Below the pieces are notes generated by a model. That model was not told the origin of the DNA. It made no database searches and saw only the letters and a list, made by a program, of their open reading frames with translations. A stretch of 64,000 nucleotides of DNA. It comes from Stenogyne calaminthoides. Its lineage: Eukaryota > Streptophyta > Magnoliopsida > Lamiales > Lamiaceae. The position numbers and the translations under genes were made by a program. Location: the NCBI GenBank assembly GCA_037126765.1, contig JBBCBC010000012.1, positions 4,836,001 to 4,900,000 of the forward strand, written 5' to 3'. Below, piece by piece: positions 11,685-22,910 of the stretch. Every line of letters begins with the position of its first letter. Position 1 is the first letter of the stretch.

Positions 11685-11770
11685 GATGATAATTTAGAAT
11701 TAAAAATCCTCTCTCAAATGTGATGAAATGTTAATTTGAAGTATGATGCAAGAATGGTGGAGCAACATCC

Positions 11771-11780
11771 ATTTATATAG
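11771..11780 (-). promoter_or_regulatory. TATA box of the SWEET gene
   Basis: CTATATAAAT on the minus strand, about 90 bp upstream of the start codon at 11684, fits a plant core promoter with a 5' UTR of about 55-65 bp. In unit 3 it is deleted together with exons 1 and 2. Confidence 0.6.
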
Positions 11781-12377
11781 AGGTGTGGGAGTGGGGAATT
11801 AATTGAATTAAGTCATTATTTTTCTGGATGGAAAAAAAAATTGAGAAAGAAAGAGGAAAAAGAGTGGTGGGAGGGTTGAAATCCTGTTGTACATTCTTTA
11901 CAGTTGTTAGGGACTCAAAAGAGTGCAGTTTTTATCACAATCCAAATTGCTTTTTGTTACCACTCTAAATGCTCCATTTAACCTAGTTTGGGTAATTTTC
12001 TTCTTTTGTGTTGTGAGAGGCCTAAAAATGAGTGGGACCCAGGTGGGATCTTTCTGACGTGTCACCCACCCAGCTAGCCAATAGGGTTTAAGGTTTACAA
12101 CTCATACTTCAGTTTCTGGTAGTGTTTGATGCTTCCATGGCTGAACCCTAGATGTGGTCCTATTCAGCAAAACCAATTCTTGTACTATCACAAGGCCCAA
12201 TCATGTCATGCCAACTCAGCATCAATAATACATATCACAACTTGGACTTTATTCCTTAGTGTTCTTTATGTTTCCCTTTTGAATTATTGAGTGTTTGAGA
12301 GGTAATTAGGAAGTGTTAATTGACCTTAATTATAAGTGTATTATGACTATTATTATGAAATAAAACATGGATACATC

Positions 12378-12773
12378 TAGGGTGGGCATTTTATTTCGGG
12401 TATCGGGTACCCAATCCGGCCCGATTTTTTACCCGATCAGATTGGATATTTCTCAAAATTTTCTAGTATCGAGTACCTGAACCGGATCCGAAATTATGAG
12501 ACCGGGTATTGGGTGCCTGATCGGGTACCCGATTTTTTTTTGTATGTAATTATCATCTTTTATGTTATTGACATTTTTTTCAATTTTATTTCCACAAGTA
12601 TTTTGGATACCCGACACTTCGGGTATCCAAGTTCTTGGATCAGATTCGGGTACTAATTTTTTCTATCCGAATTTTCGGGTACTCGATTTTTCGGATCGGG
12701 TTCGGGTACTTTTCTTTTTATCTGAATTTTTTTGGTACCCAAGCCTGAACTGCCCGATCCGAACCCACCCCTA
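12378..12773. mobile_element. hAT-like MITE, unit 1 copy
   Basis: It starts TAGGGTGGGCA and ends GAACCCACCCCTA, with GGGTACCCGA-type subterminal repeats throughout, which are typical of plant hAT MITEs. Flanks GATACATC and AGTACATC agree at six of eight positions. The unit 3 copy is 63347-63735. The open frames inside are repeat artefacts. Confidence 0.55.
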
Positions 12774-13077
12774 AGTACATCCATGCAACTTACATTCCCC
12801 GCCGGCGGAGCTGTTAAAACGGGCTTAGCATCTTAGGTCAGTTTGCACCGTTGTGTTTAAAAGTTGAGTTGGCCAAGTGAAAATTAGTTTGCTTGGAGAT
12901 GTGCCAAAACGAGTTGATTCGTTTGGGTCGCGGGCTTTGGCAGGGTTGCCCGACATTGGCGGGCCGGCTTGCCACCCTCTTTTTATTATATTTTTACATT
13001 TAATATATTTTAATAATTATAATGTTATGGGATATTTTAATATATATTTGAATTGGGATAGAACCCAAAATAGTTAA

Positions 13078-13384
13078 TCATAACTTTTTACTTTTTTTAA
13101 AATAGTCCCAAAAAAGTTTGATGTACGAAAATGATCTCAATTTTACGTGAATTGTATCATTTTCGTCTCAAATTCTTCAGAATTGACGAGACGACATCGT
13201 TTGGTCATGTGCCTTACATATGAGCATTCAATTTGGAGATTTTCAGCTGAAATGCATGATAAAAAACGACGTCGTTTCATCAATTCCGACGAATTTTGGA
13301 CGAAAATTGTACAATTCGCATAAAATTGAGACCAATTTCGCAAATACTTTTTAGGGACTATTTTGAAAAAAATAAAAAGTTATG
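13078..13384. mobile_element. Foldback MITE with TTTAAAATAGTCCC arms
   Basis: The left end AACTTTTTACTTTTTTTAAA and the right end GGGACTATTTTGAAAAAAAT form inverted arms. Inside, TGACGAGACGACATCGTTT and AAAAACGACGTCGTTTCATC also pair. It is non-coding and lies at the start of the part unique to unit 1. Confidence 0.5.
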
Positions 13385-13447
13385 GTACTATTTAAAAAAA
13401 ATAAAAAGTTATGAGACTATTTTGAATTTTATTCCCTTTTAAATAGA

Positions 13448-14184
13448 CTTGACAATGGGGCAGGGCGGGGCCGGGGAACAACTCCCCATCCCCGTCCCCG
13501 CGAAATTCAGGGACGGGGCGGGAATCCCCCGAAATATTTGGGAAAAAACTGCCCCCATTCCCCGCCCCGTCGGAGATTTTCATCCCCGCGGGGATTCGGG
13601 GAATCCCCATACCCCATTTTTTTTAATTATCGTTTTAATATTTTCGTTTCGGTGCATACTGCATCTATGTGAAGTAAAAAGTATCAGATTAAATTTTGAG
13701 TTCACCGTAAACAACAAAAATAAAAGTACACTATAAATTTTTTGGCATTGATATAATTTTTTTTTGGGTACATATTCTACTGTCATTCAATTTATATATT
13801 CTTCTAACAAGAATAAAGAAATTACTTATAATAGAAGATTTTGTTTACAGAGTATGATAACTTTTTGGTGTTGATATAAATTAATTGTAAATAACAATAA
13901 TAAAAGTACTGACTTGAGTATTATGCAATAAGTTCAACAAGATAATTTTTTTATTAATTTCTTATTTAATTCAACAAGATAATTTTCTTTAGTAATTTAT
14001 ATGCCAACAAGATATTATATTTATTAATTTATATATATATATTATATATATATATATATTAATTAATTAATTAAAAAATTGGGGTCCGTGGGGAATGGGG
14101 CGGGATCCCCGTTCGAGAAAATTTTCCCCATCCCCCGTCCCTCGGGGAATTTTTGCGGGAATTCCCCGCCTCACTGCCAAACCT
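13448..14184. mobile_element. G-rich-ended hAT-like element
   Basis: Both ends are packed with GGGGCGGGG / CCCCGTCCCC motifs facing each other (left GACAATGGGGCAGGGCGGGG; right end ...GGGAATTCCCCGCCTCACTG), while the centre is nearly pure A+T. No target duplication could be fixed. This is a recognised style of plant hAT MITE, but the assignment is tentative. Confidence 0.4.
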
Positions 14185-14674
14185 AATTTTGAATTTGTGA
14201 TTAATGAATAATGAATTGCGAGAGATTTTATTTTAAGTGTTTATAGTGATAATCATCCAGAAAAATTATTTGATTACGTTTGATATTGTTGAATTTAATG
14301 TGTTAAGAGCTTTAATTAAATTAGACATTTAATTAATTTATAATTTATATTAAAAATAAAACCAGTTGGCCCGTGGCCCGCCAATTAGTACGGGTTGAGT
14401 TTGGGGTTCCGCAGCCTACCCTATTGCGCCAATGACGGGTTTTGGCGTATTTTGACGCCCATCCGTCCTTCTCAACAGCTCTCTGTAGACTCGACTTGCT
14501 ATAGCGCATATTAAAGGTGGACTTCTGTGGGTACAAGGGGTACATTTGTACCTAGTGGCGGATGTAGTATATATAGTTTACTATACATATTATACATAGT
14601 ATTTTATTTAAACAAATAAATTAGAAATAGTAAATAAAATTGTGAAAATTTTAAGAGAGAATTATTCTTAGGTC

Positions 14675-14917
14675 CAGTGTTTTCATAACCAAACCGGTGA
14701 TCAAACCGGACAGACCACCGGTCAGCGGTTCAACCGGTCGGACCGGTTCAACCGCTGAAATAATATCTACCTAATTTTTTTTAATATTTAAGTTTATTTA
14801 AAAATTAAAATAAATATATACCCACAAAAATTTAAGATGATACTCAATAACCAATAAATATTAACATGAATCATAATGTCACATGTCAATAACCAACAAA
14901 TACAATTATAAAGTCAC

Positions 14918-14959
<42 letters not shown>

Positions 14960-15708
14960 CTTTAAATTTTTATTTAATTTATTAGTAATGTCCACCCAAA
15001 GTGCCTATCCAAATTCACCACGTAGTCTTCTTCACGTGTCAATACTTTTGACCAAATTCAAATTACATTACATCATTTCCTATATTGAAACCCCATTTTC
15101 AATGTGAAACTCCTAGAAAAACTCACTTACCGTCTCACTCTTCTCTCTCTCTTTCTACACACTTATCTTCCCCAAAAGTTCAAAACACATATCCTTACAA
15201 ACAGTAGGACCTAAATTCAGCCATTCTCATCAAATTCTCTAATTGAACATGGAATTACCTTCAGCAATAGTATTTCAAAAGAAAACCAAATAGAAGAGGT
15301 GAAATCCAGTGCACTCTTCAATCTTCTTCCATTACCAAAAGCCCCTCCAAACCCTCACAATTCCTAAAACCGACTCACCGCACTGGAGCTTGCTACGACT
15401 GGTAGCCGGTCACCAGCTCTTCGACGGCAACTTCATGATCCACGCCGTTTCACACACCGGCGCGAATTCCGCCACCTACGCGTGCCCCTTCACCGATTCG
15501 CAGACCCTAAAATCCCGATTCTTAACAATTTTATTTTTCTTTATAAAAGAACCGGTCGAACCGGTTTTACCGGTTCCTACCGGTTTTGACCGGGTTTGAC
15601 CGATTCGACCGGATAAACGGTTTTTAGGGAGTTTTTGGACCGGTATCGGTGCCGGTTCCCAGTTGGACCGGTTGAACCGGCCGGTCCGGTCCGGTTCTGA
15701 CATCACTG
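14675..15708. mobile_element. hAT non-autonomous element (CAGTG ends)
   Basis: This 1034-bp element starts CAGTGTTTTCA and ends TCTGACATCACTG. Flanks are CTTAGGTC (14667-14674) and CCTAGGTC (15709-15716), an 8-bp duplication with one mismatch. Both subterminal regions are filled with ACCGGT-type repeats. The middle (about 15000-15540) has promoter-like and coding-like composition, including a 96-codon plus frame at 15309-15599 (containing VAGHQLFDGNFMIHAVSHTG). The source is not recognised and could be a captured gene fragment. Confidence 0.65.
14922..14955. repeat. (TA)n microsatellite
   Basis: About 17 uninterrupted AT dinucleotides inside the hAT element. Confidence 0.8.
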
Positions 15709-15759
15709 CCTAGGTCCATACACCCCATCCCACTTACTCATAAGTCTATACCAAAAAAA

Positions 15760-16400
15760 AAATTACTCCCACATCCAAAAACCCCACATATAATATCTAT
15801 TATACCCCCACTCCTCCTTATTCACCAAATCAGCCGTTTCACTTCTCTCTCTCATCTCAAACACGCTCCACTCCTTTCTCTTCTCTCTGTCGCAGCGCCG
15901 CCCTACCACTCCCAAACCCACGGCGCCGCCGCGGCCCCCCTCCCCAACATAGAATATCGTCTCCCTACCACACAAAGAAATCGCACCCCCCCACGCGACG
16001 ACGTCCTCCCCGCAACCAAAATCAGAACGGCGGCGCCGCCCCACCTCCAAAACTCAAGCCTCCGCCCCTTTAAAATCCCCAGAAACAAAAACCTAATTTT
16101 TCGATCTGGAGTTTCTGAGCGCGATTCGTGCAGCGAAATCGAGGGGAAATTCGTGAAGGATTCGTCGCGAATCGGTGGTCCGAGAAGAACTGGGGTTGAT
16201 GATTCCATTTCGGGGTTTTTGTTTCTTGGAAATTGAAGATGGTTTAGTGAAAGATTTGGGATATGAATGTGGGAGAAATCTGAGGGAGAAATAGAGCGGG
16301 TGGCGTTAGATCGGAGAGAGGTGGTCAGGTGGTGGATGGCATGGTGCGAAGGCGACAGCCGATGGCGTGGAGAGGGTGCCCATTGAAGAAACGTTTTTGG
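15760..16400. other. GC-rich, gene-leader-like stretch, origin unknown
   Basis: CT-rich runs (ACTTCTCTCTCTCATC), GCCGCC clusters and a TTTTTCGATCTGG stretch resemble a plant 5' UTR and first intron. No frame of useful length has a convincing start or domain. It sits inside a TIR pair and is probably a captured host gene 5' region; a real unrecognised promoter is the alternative. Confidence 0.3.
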
Positions 16401-17340
16401 TGCCCTGTTTTGTTGTTTTCAGCCCAGAACATTTATCTTTCTTCTTGTTTTTAATAAATTTTTTATGATTTTTTTTTTTTTGAATTTGATTCAAGATTAA
16501 AAGAGATCTTTTGAAATTTGGTTCAAGATTTGTTCAAGATATGTTCAGATGTGGTCATTTTGTAAGATTTGATTCTTTAAAATTTGATTTTTTTCTGGAA
16601 TTTTTATTGTTAGATGCAGTTTTGTAGACTTTTACGAAGATCTGGGTTTTTTAAAGATTTGAACGAAGTTCTGGGTTTTATGACGATCTGGGTTGTTGAT
16701 TTGGAAGTTTTTTGAAGATTTGAAGATCCATTTTATGAAGATCTAGATTTGTTAATTTCTGAGGGTGAGAATCTAGAATCGAAGATGAACCTGTTCATGT
16801 GTTTTGGATGAACCTGTTCATGTTCGGATGAACATGTTCATGTCGTAATAAAAACGATGATCTGTAAATTTTTTTCATTTTTTTAATTTTGATATGTAAA
16901 TTTCTGTAATATTATAATTTTTATATGAATTTTGATATTTAAATTTTTAGATATGAAGCTTACAACTCTCTTAATTTTGAGATTTGAAAAAAAAAGCAGA
17001 AATTTTAAATAATTTATAAACAATTTGAGTAATAAAATGAATCCGTAAAAATGAATGGGGAAGGGGATGCTTTTTGGGTGGTGGAGCAATTTGGTAAAAA
17101 AAGGAAGAAAAAGTGAGAAAAAGGAAGAGATAGAGAAGTAAGGGAAAATTGATCATTTAACTAGGGGACTTTGGACCTCCTAGTATTCTTTTTTAAAGGT
17201 TGGACCTCCTAGCAATTTATATGACCAATATGGACCTTAGAGTGATCCACTCAAATTTTAAATAGAGTAAATGTCGTGCTCAAAATTCCCTTTTCAGTTC
17301 ACTTCTTTTGATAAATTAAAATTACTTAAGACAGATTGAA

Positions 17341-17510
17341 TTGAGAAAATTACTCTAAGGTACCAAATTTATGGGAAAATTACTCTTAGGTACAATGTGC
17401 AAAAATTACGTTGCACTGTAGTATCTAGTTTGAACTAAAATGCAATTTTTTTTTGCATATTGTACCTTAGAGTAATTATCCCATGTTTTTTGCACCTTAG
17501 AGTGAAGACC
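17341..17510. mobile_element. Foldback MITE with CTCTAAGGTAC arms
   Basis: AATTACTCTAAGGTACC on the left pairs with GGTACCTT-type sequence ...TTGTACCTTAGAGTAATT on the right, and a second inner pair (CTCTTAGGTACAATGTGCAA / TTTTTTGCACCTTAGAG) is also visible. The same CTCTAAGGTAC core ends the element at 26692-30110. Confidence 0.45.
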
Positions 17511-17928
17511 TCGATTGAATTTTATTCTAATGAATTGTCAAGTCTTACCTCTATTGTGTTTTAAGGATGAACTTGATAATTTTGTATATGGTAAGAGAAT
17601 AGATGATAAACTTTAGGGCTTGAAAGATATTGAGAAACTCTTCATAGATTTTGTTGAGACAGATAAGTTAAAATATTTCATCTTATCTACTTGCTTAATA
17701 AGATGCTATTGATCCTTCATATGTCAACTGCAAGAGTGGAAAGAATATTCATATAGTAATGACTAATTATGTGAAGAAAGCTACATAATAACTTCATAAA
17801 TTAATATTTGAATGATTGCTTAGTTACTTATATACAGAGAGATAAATGTGGGTGCAAAAATATGTAATGATATTTTGTACCACTTTCAAATTATGAGAAC
17901 TTATCGAGAAAAATTATAATTTTTCTCG

Positions 17929-18063
17929 ACAAAAACTCATATGCGACGATCTCATACATGAGACGGGGTATAAATTAAAACAAATCAACACCCGTACTCC
18001 TCCCAAAGTGTTAAAACATAATGTCCAAATTATACTTCATCTCAATGTGAGACCGTCACATGC
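17929..18063 (-). mobile_element. Short MITE of the GAGACGGTCT family, inverted
   Basis: It reads GACAAAAACTCATATGCGAC on the left and ends CAATGTGAGACCGTCACATG, the reverse of the other family members, with the AAAGTGTTAAA...TGTCCAAATTATA interior. Confidence 0.5.
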
Positions 18064-18299
18064 AATTACGACTCATTTTTCTTTAGATAAATAATTTTTT
18101 TCATTTGTAATTTTTAATCTTATATGTTTTCAAGTTCTAGATTACCCATGTTTATTTATATTTTATGTTAATGTTTTTTCTAGGACGTGCTTTACATTTT
18201 GAATGGTATGAACTTTGAATTTTCTTTTTTAATATTTTTATAACTGTGTATACCCTATTTAATTTTTTTTGGATCCGCCAGTACTCTTTGTACCCCAAA

Positions 18300-19240
18300 T
18301 TAATTTTTTAAATTATATATGTATAAATAAATAAGTGAATTTCCAAACAATAATTACAAGTAGATCAGAGACAGAAACGTTACACATCTAGCTTTCCTTG
18401 CATCTTTACTAAATATATTTGGTTGCATAAATATGTTGTACATGCATGCTCGAAATCGTCCTATAAGTAAATAATATTTGTCGTGATCTCGTCCATGCTA
18501 ATTATTGATTAGGAGAAAGTGATCCGAATTAGGTTGTGGTACATTCCACTTAGAGTGCACTATTATCAATCAATCCATCTATTATTTGTTCTCTTGCATT
18601 TTATTTCTCGAAATGTCGAAAATATTGGTAGGTTTTAGAAGTAGTGTTTTATGCAAAAGTAGCTTTTGTTGCTGCGATATAGACAATGACTATAATCTTC
18701 TCACATAATACAATTTTTAGGTATATTGGGTTGGGGTTTTCTCAATCATGAAACCAGCTAGATAATTTACCCAATGAGCCGCACTTTATAAATATCTGCA
18801 GGTCGGTCCCCCCCCCACTTGTATTGTAAATTTATAACTAATTATCTGGAAAAATTCTTTAGTCATGAGATTATGTATTAATGCTACTAGACCGTGAGAA
18901 TGATCAAAATGTATATATAGAAATTTTTGTGAGGACCACCCAATATTCTCATTAAAGGAAGACATACTATTTTTCAAAGTCAAATTGAATGTGTCATTAT
19001 ATATATATAATTTCTAAATGAAAAATGGTTATATTATATATATATATATATATATATAATATCACACACTCTCCTATGAAACTTGTTCATAGTGTGAAAA
19101 TGATCATTACACTAATAAATATTTGATATCACTACTCGTATAAACAAATACCAAGATAATTTAATACTATGATCTTAGTTTACAAGTGTAATGGTATCAG
19201 TTGATGATAAGGACAATTATATTAGTTTGTAAGTGTAATA
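18300..19240. other. AT-rich spacer, no gene seen
   Basis: No coding frame, domain or clear terminal repeats. It contains a C9 homopolymer at about 18809 and a (TA)n run at 19033-19058. Confidence 0.45.
19033..19058. repeat. (TA)n microsatellite
   Basis: Uninterrupted AT dinucleotides for about 26 bp. Confidence 0.75.
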
Positions 19241-19246
19241 GTATAA

Positions 19247-19540
19247 ATTTAGGAATAATGTTTTTTAAGGACAAAAATTTAGGGGAAGTTGTGTTTTTAA
19301 GGACAATAATTTTATAGACTTGGAAATATAGGACAATATGTTGTGAAAAATGTAAACATAGGACAATTGAGTTGAATAAGCCCAATTGAGCCCGAATAAA
19401 TTTGGGCTTATTTGGGCTCGATTATCCTAAAATTACAAAATTTAAAATATATTGCCCTATATTTACAAATTTTAAAATATATTGTCCTATATTTCCAAGT
19501 CTGTAAAATTAATATCCTTAAAATTAATCCCACTAAATTA
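19247..19540. mobile_element. Foldback MITE with TTGGAAATATAGGACAAT arms
   Basis: TTTTTAAGGACAATAATTTTA and AGACTTGGAAATATAGGAC on the left pair with their reverse complements on the right (TTTCCAAGTCTGTAAAATTA). The loop contains AAGCCCAATTGAGCCCG and its inverted partner. It is non-coding. Confidence 0.55.
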
Positions 19541-19623
19541 CTGTTTTAAAATTACATTTTTCCCGTATAAATTTCATACTATGGGCAAGTTTCAGTACCG
19601 GATACTTACTCATATAATATATT

Positions 19624-19765
19624 CTCACATGACCTTCCCAAAAATATATTAATTTTACTCATTTACTAACCAATATTCCAAATTCCCACATGACCTTCCC
19701 TAAAATAGTAAAATATATTAATTTTACTCATTTACTAACAACCAATATTCCAAATTCCGACATGA
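19624..19765. repeat. Direct repeat, two copies of about 65 bp
   Basis: CACATGACCTTCCC followed by TATATTAATTTTACTCATTT and ACCAATATTCCAAATTCC occurs twice in tandem, with small indels between copies. Confidence 0.7.
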
Positions 19766-20136
19766 GACAACTTACGACTGAGTATAATATTATTTTCACA
19801 AAATTAATATACCGTTCAATTTAAATATACATTTTTTTTAAAAATATTAATAATTTTCATTGAATATGTGCACTTGGACAATAATAGTAAATAAACTAAT
19901 AGTGTTGAGTGAAAACAACTGTTCAATGAAAATAATTGATACTTTTTAAAAAAGAATAGAGTTGCATAGTAAATTGGATGCACTTTAACTTACTCTACAG
20001 TTAAGCCTCTCTAAATTAATATTACTGGGATCGTGGAATTTCATTAATTCAGAGAGATATTAATTAATAATTTATTAATTAATGGATAAATTATTAATTT
20101 ATTAATTAATATAGGTATTTATACTTAACGAACTTA

Positions 20137-20365
20137 AACTTAATTACATAGAAGCTATATTAATGATTGTTGATTATAAATTTTAATATTGCTTCAACTA
20201 TGCACTAAACACACTTTTTTTTTTGTTATGATTGAATGTAATACTTTTATACTTTTAAATACGATTTACACGTAGTACAACTTAATTACATAGAAGCTAC
20301 ATTAATTATTGTTGATTATAAATTTTAATATTGCTTCAGCTATGCACTAAACACACTTTTTTTTT
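20137..20365. repeat. Direct repeat with period of about 142 bp
   Basis: A block beginning AACTTAATTACATAGAAGC and ending GCACTAAACACACTTTTTTT occurs at 20137 and again at 20279, with a few substitutions. Confidence 0.7.
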
Positions 20366-20477
20366 GAACTACAGGCAATATGTCTTATGTATACAATAAT
20401 AGAATATATCTAACTAAATAAAATTTAATAAATATTTAATGTGTCATAATGGTGCAAGTACCAATGGTCGAACCCCA

Positions 20478-20640
20478 GTTTGATATTTAGAAGAAGCAAT
20501 TACCTACCATCAGGCTATAATAGATTATGCAACTCAACTCATAAAGTTAATTTTTAAAATTTTATGATTTACAAAAAAAAAAAAAAAAGTTTGATATTTA
20601 GAAGAAGCAATTACCTACCATCAGGCTATAATAGATTATG
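20478..20640. repeat. Direct repeat of 51 bp separated by about 60 bp
   Basis: GTTTGATATTTAGAAGAAGC through CAGGCTATAATAGATTATG is present at 20478-20529 and 20589-20640, with an A-rich tract just before the second copy. The A tract plus duplicated flank could mark a retroposed insertion. Confidence 0.55.
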
Positions 20641-20767
20641 GTAACTGGACTAACCGTGATCTCATATCATACAAATAAGTATATAAATTATACATTTTCA
20701 TATATATAATACTCCTTCCGTCTTTTTTTTTTGATTGCTCAAATTTCAAAGACAAAAACTTGTGCGA

Positions 20768-21030
20768 CCTCGAGTTCACTGTGAACTCTATTTTTTTAAT
20801 ATCAAAGTTATGTACAAAAATTATCACTGTTATGCATAAAAATTATAATTGTTATGCATAAAAATTATCACTGTTATGCATAAAAATTATCACTGTTATA
20901 TACAAAAACTATCATTATTTGAAAAATAAAACATATCTTGAACAATGATAATTTATGTACACAACAATGATAGTTACTGTGCATAATAATGATAAAGTTA
21001 ATGTATAGACCTGATTCACAGAAGTGTTAC
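20768..21030. repeat. Tandem TTATGCATAAAAATTATCACTG array in a dispersed repeat
   Basis: GTTATGCATAAAAATTATCA is repeated about four times from 20820 to 20900. The flanks (GAGTTCACTGTGAACTC at left, AGACCTGATTCACAGA at right) match the family member at 6545-6780. Confidence 0.55.
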
Positions 21031-21034
21031 TCAA

Positions 21035-21521
21035 ATTAAAAAGGAGTTTTATCAATCCAGGGCCTGAAAGATGGTAAATCTATCAATTTAAGGCCTGAAA
21101 GATTTTTTCTATCGATTCAAGGCCTGAAAGATAGAAAACTATCAATTCAGGGCATAAAATATAGAAAATATCAATTCGAGGCTTATAAATTTTAAGGTCA
21201 TGTTTGGCACTAAACCCTAAATCCTGAACACTAAACCCTAAACCTTGAACCATGAACCCTAAACCCCCCTGAATCGTAAACCTTGAACCGTAAACCCTAA
21301 AAATAAAAAAAATAAGAACATGAAATAATGACATGAAATATATGTGTCAAACATGGTCTTAAAATTTATAAGCCTCAAATTGATAGTTTTATTTTTGGAT
21401 CTGGATTGATAGTTTTCTATATTTCGTGTCTTGAATCGATAGAAAAAAAAAAATATTTCGTGCCTTAAATTGATAGATTTACCATATTTCAGGCCCTGAA
21501 TTGACATTTTTCCAATTAAAA
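21035..21521. mobile_element. Large foldback element with AGGGCCTGAAAGAT arms
   Basis: Several CAGGGCCTGAAAGATGGTAA / TCAATTTAAGGCCTGAAAG units on the left face reverse complements on the right (TACCATATTTCAGGCCCTGA). The arms are about 150 bp each. The loop holds the CCCTAAA-like repeats at 21205-21300. Confidence 0.55.
21205..21300. repeat. Degenerate CCCTAAA (telomere-like) repeats
   Basis: At least five CCCTAAA or close variants (AAACCCTAAATCCTGAACAC, ACCTTGAACC, CGTAAACCCTAAA) lie in about 95 bp, on the C-rich strand of the plant telomere repeat. They alternate with CCTTGAACC-type units, so origin by tandem slippage is as likely as from a telomere. Confidence 0.45.
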
Positions 21522-22070
21522 AATGTCTGTCTTTTGTCATATACACAACATATCGATAAAGTAACTGTAGAGTTTCAGTCTATCACCCAACAAATATCAC
21601 TAAATTATATCTCATATCCTAATAAATACATACAAAATTAATTTTTTTTTGTCTCATTATCTAAAACTGACTAAAATACCCTTATAAAAAGTTTATTTTA
21701 TTCACTTCAAATGTTAATAAACAACTTTCTCATTAAACCCCGTGTTAAAGTCAATCTAATTAAAAAAGATCGAGGGAGAAATTGATTTTTTAAAAATATG
21801 TATCCATACAAAATTTTATTATTTATATTATTATTTTTATTTCTATTTTTTTGTATAATATTTTGTTATTAATTAGGTATAAATTGGCCTAGTTTAAAAA
21901 TTAAAAAAATATTAGAAAATACTCAAAAAAAATTTGTTGCAAATTTTTATTTCTATATTTTTTATTTCTATTTTTTGTATATATTTTGTTATTAGTTAGG
22001 TATAAATTGACCAAGTTTAAAAAAAAATAGAAAATACTAAAAAATAATTAAAATATATGTGTTGTTGAAA

Positions 22071-22146
22071 TGGAGAATTGAACCTTGAACCTCTCACATG
22101 CAAAGAAGACAAAACAAATTTAGCTATACCATTTGAGCTATATCCC
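22071..22146 (-). ncRNA. tRNA-derived SINE or tRNA-like pseudogene
   Basis: On the minus strand GGATATAGCTCAAATGG has a good pol III A box (TAGCTCAAATG), and 35-40 bp later GAGAGGTTCAAGGTTCAATTC gives a B box. A full cloverleaf is not evident, so a SINE-like tRNA relic is more likely than a working tRNA. Confidence 0.45.
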
Positions 22147-22721
22147 ATTAGATAATATTTTTAAAATTTTATGAGAAAATTTGTAACAATTGTTTTGAAC
22201 AAATTTTGACCCAACATTTTGTTATTAGATATGTATAGACAATATTATAGATATGGTAAATTATAAAATTGAAATTATTAAGTATGTTTTTAATTGGTTA
22301 AACAAACACATCCGGTGGTGGTAAGAGAATGGCGGCGACGGCAGTGGGCGGCAGCGATGGCAGGAGAACAACGAAGGTTTTTTTCTTTTGACATTTCGTC
22401 TTCAGAGTTTTATGAGAGAATACGTAGAAATCTATAGTTGTTAGAAGAGAGTTTGGAGAGTGAAATCTATTTATATTTTTGGAGGAAAATCAAAGAAAAT
22501 CCATTGAGTTTTAAAATCCATACTCTGTTGAATACCTAAATTTTTTTAAGACTTTTTAAAATCCGTATTGAATACCTCAAGATTTTTAAAGACTTTTAAA
22601 AATCCGGATTGAATACCCCTAGACTTTGAAAGTCTAAAAAAATCATACAGACTCCACAACCAATACACCCCCTTATAGAATTTTAAATCATAATCTTTAC
22701 TTTTTAATTTGAATATATGGG

Positions 22722-22896
22722 TAGGGGTGAGCAAAATACGGTAAAAATTGAATAACCAAACCGAACCGAAATATTAATTCGGTTCGGTTAATTTGGTTTT
22801 CGGTTCGACTTTGGTTATTGATTTTGAAATTTTTGGTATTCGGTTTCGATTAGGTTTATTTCGGTAAATTTACCGTATAACCGAATTTCGTACCAT
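22722..22896. mobile_element. hAT-like terminal fragment
   Basis: It starts TAGGGGTGAGCA and is filled with AACCGAA / TTCGGTTCGG subterminal repeats. No matching right end (TGCTCACCCCTA) was found, so it is one end or a degraded MITE. Confidence 0.4.
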
Positions 22897-22910
22897 AATT
22901 TATACTATAA

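Larger units (their letters stand above)
14655..17250. mobile_element. Middle element of the nest, carrying host-like GC-rich DNA
   Basis: ATTCTTAGGTCCATACACC (interrupted by the hAT) pairs with the reverse complement of the right side, CACTCTAAGGTCCATATTGG. Between them lies a GC-rich, gene-leader-like stretch at 15760-16400, as in elements that have captured host DNA. The ends are imperfect and no target duplication was found. Confidence 0.3.
14553..18286. mobile_element. Outer 3.7-kb TIR element with nested insertions
   Basis: TAGTGGCGGATG on the left faces ATCCGCCAGTACTC on the right, and TTTGTACC directly flanks both sides (14545-14552, 18287-18294), giving an 8-bp target duplication. 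It contains the 14655-17250 inverted pair, the 14675-15708 hAT, the 17341-17510 foldback and the 17929-18063 MITE. No transposase was found. Superfamily is uncertain, since 8 bp suggests hAT. Confidence 0.45.

Noticed and set aside
12562..12774. Frame with WIPDTSGIQVLGSDSGTN
   Set aside because: It is the translation of GGGTACCCGA-type subterminal repeats of a hAT MITE, not a protein.
12805..14490. Possible hAT with GAGCTGTTAAAACGGGC ends enclosing the G-rich element
   Set aside because: Left GGAGCTGTTAAAACGGGC and right GCCCATCCG...AACAGCTC are only loosely inverted, and no 8-bp flanking duplication was found.
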